Below are positions 7,651 to 12,265 of a DNA stretch of 12,265 bases, in pieces. The notes under the pieces are model-generated. The model searched no databases. It had not been told where the DNA came from and was given only the letters and a program-made list of their open reading frames with translations. The translations under genes and the position numbers were made by a program. Each line of letters starts with the position of its first letter. Position 1 is the first letter of the stretch. This stretch comes from Gemmatimonadota bacterium. Its GTDB lineage: Bacteria; Gemmatimonadota; Gemmatimonadetes; Longimicrobiales; Gaopeijiaceae. The DNA is taken from positions 1 to 12,265 of the forward strand of contig JAUXEE010000030.1 in NCBI GenBank assembly GCA_030618065.1. The letters run 5' to 3'.

Positions 7651-8766
7651 CTATTGGAGATGGGACTCCAGTGCCTCCCACTTCATACGGAATGCTTCCG
7701 CTACCGCAGGATAGACGATCTTCCCCGCCACCAAGTTCACGCCAAGAGCCAGAGCGCCGTCGTCCAGACACGCCTGCTTCCAACCCTTGTTGGCCAATTG
7801 GATGGCGTACGGGAGGGTGGCGTTGGTCAGGGCCAGCGTACTGGTCCTCGGCACCGCTCCGGGCATGTTGGCCACACCGTAGTGGATGACTCCGCTTACG
7901 TCGTAGATGGGGTTCTCGTGGGTCGTGGGCTTGATGGTCTCCACGCACCCGCCCTGGTCTACGGCCACGTCCACGATCACCGCCCCTGGCTGCATGAGTT
8001 TCAGGTCCTTCTTGGTGACGAGGCTCGGTGCCTTGGCGCCGGGGAGGAGAACACCACCCACCAGAAGGTCACAGGTGGGGAGACGCTCCAGGATGTTCTG
8101 CCGGTTGGAGTAGATGACGTCGCAGTTCGCCGGCATGAAATCAGCCAGCTCACGGAGCCGGTGCAGATTCACGTCCATGATGGTGACGTGAGCGCCGAGG
8201 CCACAGGCCATCTTGGCTGCGTGGGTTCCCACCACGCCGCCGCCGAGGACAACCACCTCCGCGGGCGGAACGCCCGGAACACCACCCAGGAGAACGCCAC
8301 GGCCCCCGAAAAACTTCTCCAGGTACTTGGCGCCTTCCTGAACCGCCATCCGACCCGCCACCTCACTCATGGGGGTGAGGAGAGGGAGCTCACCGGTGGG
8401 AAGCTCCACCGTCTCATAGGCGATGCTCACCGATTTCGTCTTCAGAAGGGCCAGGGTGAGGGCCTTGTCGGCAGCATAGTGGAAGTAGGTGAAGAGAATC
8501 TGGTCCTTCTTGATCTTGGGCCATTCGGGCTTGATGGGCTCCTTCACCTTCATGATCATCTCGGCCTTGGCCCAGACCTTGGCGGCGGTCGGAAGGATCT
8601 TCGCACCTACCGCCTTGTAGAGGGCGTCCGGGAAGCCACTTCCCAGACCAGCTCCCTTCTCGATGAACACTTCATGACCCTCTGAGGCGAGGGCCTCGGC
8701 TCCTGCTGGAACCAGTGCGATCCGGTTCTCGTTCGTTTTGATTTCCTTCGGCACGCCGATAAGCAT
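7651..8766 (-). CDS. ald: Alanine dehydrogenase
   Basis: Ald catalyses the reversible NAD-dependent conversion of L-alanine to pyruvate and ammonia. Counted from the ATG at 8766 the product has 371 residues, the standard length. The key residues of the characterised Mycobacterium tuberculosis enzyme fall at the same numbers here: K75 in KVKEP and H96 for substrate binding and catalysis, D198 at the end of the second Rossmann strand, and D270 in VAVDQGG. The NAD loop is GGGVVG (175-180), and [11 protein letters not shown] (131-141) is also conserved. A GTG three codons upstream (8775) is possible, but the GAGAAG ribosome-binding sequence is eight bases from the ATG and almost touches the GTG. 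The gap of about 105 bases before ald suggests its own promoter or some separation from the M16 gene. Dut follows 29 bases downstream. Confidence 0.97.
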   Translation of the reverse strand: MLIGVPKEIKTNENRIALVPAGAEALASEGHEVFIEKGAGLGSGFPDALYKAVGAKILPTAAKVWAKAEMIMKVKEPIKPEWPKIKKDQILFTYFHYAADKALTLALLKTKSVSIAYETVELPTGELPLLTPMSEVAGRMAVQEGAKYLEKFFGGRGVLLGGVPGVPPAEVVVLGGGVVGTHAAKMACGLGAHVTIMDVNLHRLRELADFMPANCDVIYSNRQNILERLPTCDLLVGGVLLPGAKAPSLVTKKDLKLMQPGAVIVDVAVDQGGCVETIKPTTHENPIYDVSGVIHYGVANMPGAVPRTSTLALTNATLPYAIQLANKGWKQACLDDGALALGVNLVAGKIVYPAVAEAFRMKWEALESHLQ

Positions 8767-8855
8767 GGTCAGCACTTCTCGTCTAAGGTTGAACTCAAAG
8801 GGTCCAAACGGACCACCTCAGTCACTGCAGAAACTGGATCATTTTACAGGAGAAG

Positions 8856-8870
8856 CTCGCGGGACGCGAG
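8856..8870 (-). terminator. Short hairpin just after the M16 peptidase stop, possible weak terminator
   Basis: One base after the TGA of the M16 gene the minus strand has CTCGCG, a three-base TCC loop, and CGCGAG: a perfect six-pair GC-rich stem. The following bases, CTTCTCCTGT, are pyrimidine-rich but lack a run of T, so this is at best a weak intrinsic terminator or an mRNA-stabilising hairpin. Confidence 0.35.
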
Positions 8871-8871
8871 A

Positions 8872-10095
8872 TCACTTCCCCGGACCCAGGCGAAGGAGGA
8901 GAAGACTGTCGGGAGAGAAGAACTCTCCGGCGATCTCCGTGACGTCCTTTTGCGTGACGCCTTCGATCTTCCCCATCAGCTCATCCAGAGTGGCAAAAGG
9001 CTCTCCATGGAGGGCGAAAGTGGCCAACCGATAGAGCCGGGCCCCGGTGGACTCCAGGGAAATCATGATCTGCCCTTTGACCTGCTGTTTGATCTGCTCC
9101 AGCTCCTCTTCGCTCATCCCGTCCTGGGCGACCTTGTTCAATTCTTCCCGAACCGTTTCCACTGCTTTTTCGACCGAAGAGGGCCTCGTCCCCAGGTAGA
9201 CCCCGGAAATCCCGGCCCTGGAGTAGAAGGACTGAAAGGTGAAGACGGAATATACCAGAGCCAACTCTTCCCTGACCCGCTGGAAGAGACGGGAGCTCAT
9301 CCCTCCTCCCATGGCGGAAGAAAGAAGGGCCAAGGGAAAGCGCCGGGAATCGGAGTGTCCGGGAACGACCCCGCCAAAGACCAGATGGGTTTGGGAGGAA
9401 GGCCGGTCCACCCACTCCTCTCCCACAGCCTGATGGGGAAGGTCCGGAAGGGGAGGGGCCTCGGCGCCTTTGGGAAGTCCACCGAAGAGAGACTCCACCT
9501 GGGCTACGACCTTGGCGTGGGTCACCTGGCCGGCGGCGGCCACCACCATGTTTTGACCGGTGTACCGGACCCGGTGAAGGTCCCTCAAGGCCTGGCCGGG
9601 CATGCCTTCCACCGTCTCACGAGTGCCCAGGATCGTGTTTCCGTAAGGATGGCCGTCCCAGAGGCGGGCCCCGTGAAGGTCGAAGACCAGATCGTCGGGG
9701 GTATCTTGCACGGTGGCGATCTCTTCCAGGACCACCTCCCGCTCCAGCTCCAGGTCCCCGTCCCGGAGGAGGGGGTTCAGGACCAGGTCCGCGAGAACTT
9801 CAAGAGCCAGCGGAAGATGCTCGTCCAGGACCCGGGCCTGGAAGCTGGTGTGCTCCCTGGAGGTGTAGGCGTCAAGGGAGCCTCCAAGGCTCTCCAACGC
9901 CAGGGCGATCTCCCGAGCCGTGCGCTGCCCGGTACCCTTGAAGACCATGTGCTCCAGGAGGTGGCTGGCGCCCATGAGCTCCGCCGACTCATGGGCGGAC
10001 CCCTGCCGTACCCAGACCCCGATGGCAGCGGAGCGGACCCCTGGGATCCGCTCCGTCAGCACCTGTACCCCGTTGGACAACAGAGTCTGGGACAT
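8872..10095 (-). CDS. M16 family zinc metallopeptidase (mitochondrial-processing-peptidase-like)
   Basis: This is a zinc-dependent peptidase of family M16B, which resembles the beta subunit of the mitochondrial processing peptidase. The 407-residue product has the inverted zinc motif HLLEH (H45, E48, H49), with the third ligand glutamate in the EE pair at 124-125, the usual distance. The conserved Arg/Tyr pair of the C-terminal half is at R275 and Y282 in MSSRLFQRVREELALVYSV. So both the active N-terminal and the substrate-holding C-terminal half are present in one single-repeat chain, expected to dimerise. There is no signal peptide, so it is probably cytoplasmic. It lies 43 bases after pnp; the same neighbourhood is known in Bacillus subtilis (mlpA beside pnpA). 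Its substrate is unknown. A GGGGAG sequence touches the ATG, which is unusually close for a ribosome-binding site. Confidence 0.93.
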   Translation of the reverse strand: MSQTLLSNGVQVLTERIPGVRSAAIGVWVRQGSAHESAELMGASHLLEHMVFKGTGQRTAREIALALESLGGSLDAYTSREHTSFQARVLDEHLPLALEVLADLVLNPLLRDGDLELEREVVLEEIATVQDTPDDLVFDLHGARLWDGHPYGNTILGTRETVEGMPGQALRDLHRVRYTGQNMVVAAAGQVTHAKVVAQVESLFGGLPKGAEAPPLPDLPHQAVGEEWVDRPSSQTHLVFGGVVPGHSDSRRFPLALLSSAMGGGMSSRLFQRVREELALVYSVFTFQSFYSRAGISGVYLGTRPSSVEKAVETVREELNKVAQDGMSEEELEQIKQQVKGQIMISLESTGARLYRLATFALHGEPFATLDELMGKIEGVTQKDVTEIAGEFFSPDSLLLLRLGPGK

Positions 10096-10101
10096 CTCCC
10101 C

Positions 10102-10117
10102 GGTCAGGGAAGTGACC
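10102..10117 (-). other. Small inverted repeat just before the M16 peptidase start
   Basis: GGTCA (10102-10106) and TGACC (10113-10117) form a perfect five-pair stem with a six-base loop. It ends about six bases before the ATG of the M16 gene, in the 43-base gap after pnp. In the mRNA it would border the GGGGAG sequence. It could affect translation initiation, but so short a stem may be chance. Confidence 0.25.
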
Positions 10118-10138
10118 CTGGAGCCTGGGGCCTGCCCC

Positions 10139-12256
10139 CTATTCTCCAGTTGACCCTCCTCCGGCCTCCTCGGCCAGAGCGGCTTTCCGGGAGAGCTTCA
10201 ACCGACCCCGCTCGTCGATGGCCAGGAGCTTCACCCGGGTGATGTCTCCCTTCTTCAAGACATCCTCCGTCTTCTCCGTCCGGCCGTCCTGGAGCTCGGA
10301 GATGTGACAGAGACCCTCCGTTCCGGGCATGATCTCGATAAAGGCGCCGAAGGTGGTGGTGTTCTTCACCGGTCCCTCGTAGATGCGCCCCACCTCGGGT
10401 TCCTGGACGATGGCCTCGATCATCTCCCTGGCCCGGGCCCCTGCCTCTCCAGAGACAGCGGCGATCTTCACAAGCCCGGAATCATCGATGTCGATGGTGG
10501 CTCCGGATTCGTCCTGGATGGCCCGAATCGTCTTGCCCTTGGGTCCGATGATGTCCCCGATCTTCTCCGGATTGATCTGGATGGAGACGATCCTGGGGGC
10601 GTACTTGGAGAGGTCGTCCATGGGCTCCGGAAGGGTCTGATCCATGATATCCAGGATATGCATCCGGCCCTTGTGGGCCCGCTCCATTGCCTCAGCGAGG
10701 ATCTCGTGGGTCAATCCCTGGATCTTGATGTCCATCTGGATGGCTGTGATGCCCTTCCGGGTCCCGGCCACCTTGAAGTCCATGTCACCCAAAGCATCCT
10801 CGAGCCCGAGGATGTCGGTGAGAATGGCGGTCCGCTCACCCTCTTGGATGAGCCCCATGGCCACCCCGGCGCAGGCGGCCCGGATCGGAACACCCGAAGC
10901 CATGAGGGACAGAGACGCCCCACACACCGAGGCCATGGAGGAGGATCCGTTGGATTCCAGAACGTCGGAGACCAAACGGATGGTGTAAGGAAAGTCGTCG
11001 TAGGCCGGCAGCAGCGGCTGGATGGCCCGCTCCGCCAGGGCGCCGTGGCCCTGCTCCCGCCGATTCGTTCCCCGGTACGGCTTAGCCTCCCCGGTGGCGA
11101 AGGGTGGGAAGTTGTAATGGAGCATGAACGACTTGGTGGTCTCTTCGCTGGAATCGATGGAGTCGATCCTCTGCTCGTCCCGGGACGTGCCAAGCGTCGT
11201 CACCGCCAGCGCCTGGGTCTGCCCCCGAGTGAAGAGGGCCGATCCGTGGGTCCGTGGCAGAATGCCGACCTCACAGGTGATGGGGCGGACCTCATCCACA
11301 CTTCGACCATCGGCCCGTTCCCCCTTCGCAAGAATCCGCTCCCGCATCGTCTTCTTCTCGATGCTGCGGAGAATCTCCTTGATGTCCCCCTTGCGCTCAG
11401 CGTACTCCTCGTCTTCCTCCACGAGCTGAGCCATGATGTCCTCTTTGACCGCGGCCATGGCCTGAGTCCGCTCCTGCTTCTCGGCCAACTGAAGAGCTTC
11501 CGCGACCCTGCTGTTGGCGAGCCCTTCCACCTTGGCTCTCAGTTCCTCATCCGGGAGGATGGCCGTCCACTCCATATCAGGAATCCTCTCGTCGGAGAGG
11601 ACGGCTTTCTGAATCTCGATGAGCTCCCTGATCCCCTTATGGGCGACGGACAGCCCTTCGAGAAGCTCCGCCTCCGGAACCTCCACTGCCCCACCCTCCA
11701 CCATGAGGAGGGCGTCTTCCGTCCCCGCCACCACGATGTCGAGGTCGGAGTACTCCAGCTGCTGGAAGGTCGGGTTCAGCACCCAATTCCCCTGGATCCG
11801 CCCGATCCGCACCCCTGCGAGGAGGGTGTTGAAGGGAATGTGGGACATGTTCAAGGAAAGAGAGGCTCCCATGATCCCCCAAACGTCGGCGTCGTTTTCC
11901 TGATCGGCGCTGAGGGGGAAGCAGGCGAGCTGGGTCTCGTTCATGAAGCCGTCGGGAAAAAGGGGCCGGAGGGTCCGGTCGATGAGGCGGGCCGAGAGGA
12001 TCTCCTTCTCTCCGGGCCTTCCTTCTCGCTTGAAGAACCCGCCGGGGATCTTCCCGCCGGCATAGGCCTTCTCCCGATATTCCACCGTGAGGGGGAAAAA
12101 CGGGAGGTGGGTGGGTCTGTCCTGCACGGTGGCCGCGATCAATATGACGGTCTCACCGAACTGGATCAGGCATGAGCCTGCCGCCTGCCGGGCCATGCGG
12201 CCCGTCTCTACCGTGAGGGTCCTGCCTGCGAACTGTCTCTCAATCCTCTGGATCAT
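10139..12256 (-). CDS. pnp: Polyribonucleotide nucleotidyltransferase (PNPase)
   Basis: PNPase is a trimeric phosphorolytic 3'-to-5' exoribonuclease of mRNA decay, a core part of degradosome-like complexes. The 705-residue product is complete. In order: first RNase PH core (about 10-145) with the RNA-binding loop GFFKREGRP (73-81); helical linker domain (about 235-305); second, catalytic RNase PH core (about 310-545) with NRREQGHGALAERA (398-411) and the acidic EDALGDMDF (486-494), which holds the metal-binding aspartates; KH domain (about 553-613) with GPKGKT (571-576); and an S1 domain (about 622-692) with TTTFGAFIEIMPGTEGLCH. The tail after S1 is short. The ATG is preceded by GAAGAG. In many bacteria rpsO lies directly upstream of pnp; only nine bases are visible here, so this cannot be tested. 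The M16 peptidase follows after 43 bases. Confidence 0.98.
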   Translation of the reverse strand: MIQRIERQFAGRTLTVETGRMARQAAGSCLIQFGETVILIAATVQDRPTHLPFFPLTVEYREKAYAGGKIPGGFFKREGRPGEKEILSARLIDRTLRPLFPDGFMNETQLACFPLSADQENDADVWGIMGASLSLNMSHIPFNTLLAGVRIGRIQGNWVLNPTFQQLEYSDLDIVVAGTEDALLMVEGGAVEVPEAELLEGLSVAHKGIRELIEIQKAVLSDERIPDMEWTAILPDEELRAKVEGLANSRVAEALQLAEKQERTQAMAAVKEDIMAQLVEEDEEYAERKGDIKEILRSIEKKTMRERILAKGERADGRSVDEVRPITCEVGILPRTHGSALFTRGQTQALAVTTLGTSRDEQRIDSIDSSEETTKSFMLHYNFPPFATGEAKPYRGTNRREQGHGALAERAIQPLLPAYDDFPYTIRLVSDVLESNGSSSMASVCGASLSLMASGVPIRAACAGVAMGLIQEGERTAILTDILGLEDALGDMDFKVAGTRKGITAIQMDIKIQGLTHEILAEAMERAHKGRMHILDIMDQTLPEPMDDLSKYAPRIVSIQINPEKIGDIIGPKGKTIRAIQDESGATIDIDDSGLVKIAAVSGEAGARAREMIEAIVQEPEVGRIYEGPVKNTTTFGAFIEIMPGTEGLCHISELQDGRTEKTEDVLKKGDITRVKLLAIDERGRLKLSRKAALAEEAGGGSTGE

Positions 12257-12265
12257 CTTCTCTTC

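Noticed and set aside
7654..8685. A 343-codon plus-strand open frame antisense to ald
   Set aside because: Shadow of the conserved ald gene, with a His/Gly/Val-rich low-information translation.
8841..8846. TAAAAT as a firm -10 element for ald
   Set aside because: Good hexamer match but no acceptable -35 at 16-18 bases; kept only as a remark in the findings.
8950..10242. A 430-codon plus-strand open frame antisense to the M16 peptidase
   Set aside because: Same codon-bias effect; the opposite strand has an unmistakable HxxEH peptidase, and the antisense product resembles no family I know.
10304..12175. A 623-codon open frame on the plus strand, antisense to pnp
   Set aside because: It mirrors the pnp coding frame; strong G/C third-position bias removes stops from the antisense frame. 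The translation is rich in Gly, Asp, His and Leu with no recognisable domain.
1..12265. Defence system, mobile element, CRISPR array or biosynthetic cluster
   Set aside because: All coding space is taken by recognisable core genes in one orientation; no transposase, integrase, direct-repeat array, tRNA or compositional break was seen.

Overview
This window looks like an ordinary housekeeping stretch of a GC-rich bacterial chromosome. Every gene I can support lies on the minus strand, so the order of transcription runs from high to low coordinates: pnp, an M16 zinc peptidase, ald, dut, mreB, mreC, mreD, a class B penicillin-binding protein (PBP2/mrdA), rodA, accD, and the first 153 codons of folC, which is cut by the left edge. 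All ten complete genes are intact, of normal length for their families, and keep the expected catalytic residues. I see no rRNA, tRNA, CRISPR array, insertion sequence, phage gene or other sign of horizontal transfer.

The right part (about 7.2-12.3 kb) holds RNA decay (PNPase), a processing-protease-like M16 peptidase, alanine dehydrogenase and dUTPase. The central part (about 1.4-7.0 kb) is the rod-shape or elongasome block. MreB, MreC and MreD form the cytoskeletal and membrane scaffold; RodA polymerises glycan strands and PBP2 cross-links them. The left part (1-1.3 kb) is accD-folC, for fatty-acid precursor supply and folate polyglutamylation. Genes are packed tightly. mreC/mreD and mreD/PBP2 overlap by ATGA, accD/folC overlap by GTGA, and most other gaps are 13-45 bases. 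The two larger gaps, about 105 nt before ald and about 155 nt before mreB, are the likeliest places for internal promoters or terminators, but the signals there are weak.

Organism: the high GC, strong third-position GC bias (which creates long empty antisense reading frames) and the linkage of pnp-M16-ald-dut to mreBCD-PBP2-rodA-accD-folC suggest a Gram-negative-type bacterium. From memory of gene order I would guess Gemmatimonadota or a related deep-branching phylum; this is inference and the sequence alone cannot prove it.

I looked for a hidden novel system and did not find one. The points worth a second look are modest: a repetitive acidic C-terminal tail on PBP2 encoded by a 12-bp tandem repeat, the missing conventional start for mreB, a G/C-tract hairpin inside rodA, an eight-base homopolymer in folC, and the placement of ald and dut beside the cell-wall genes.
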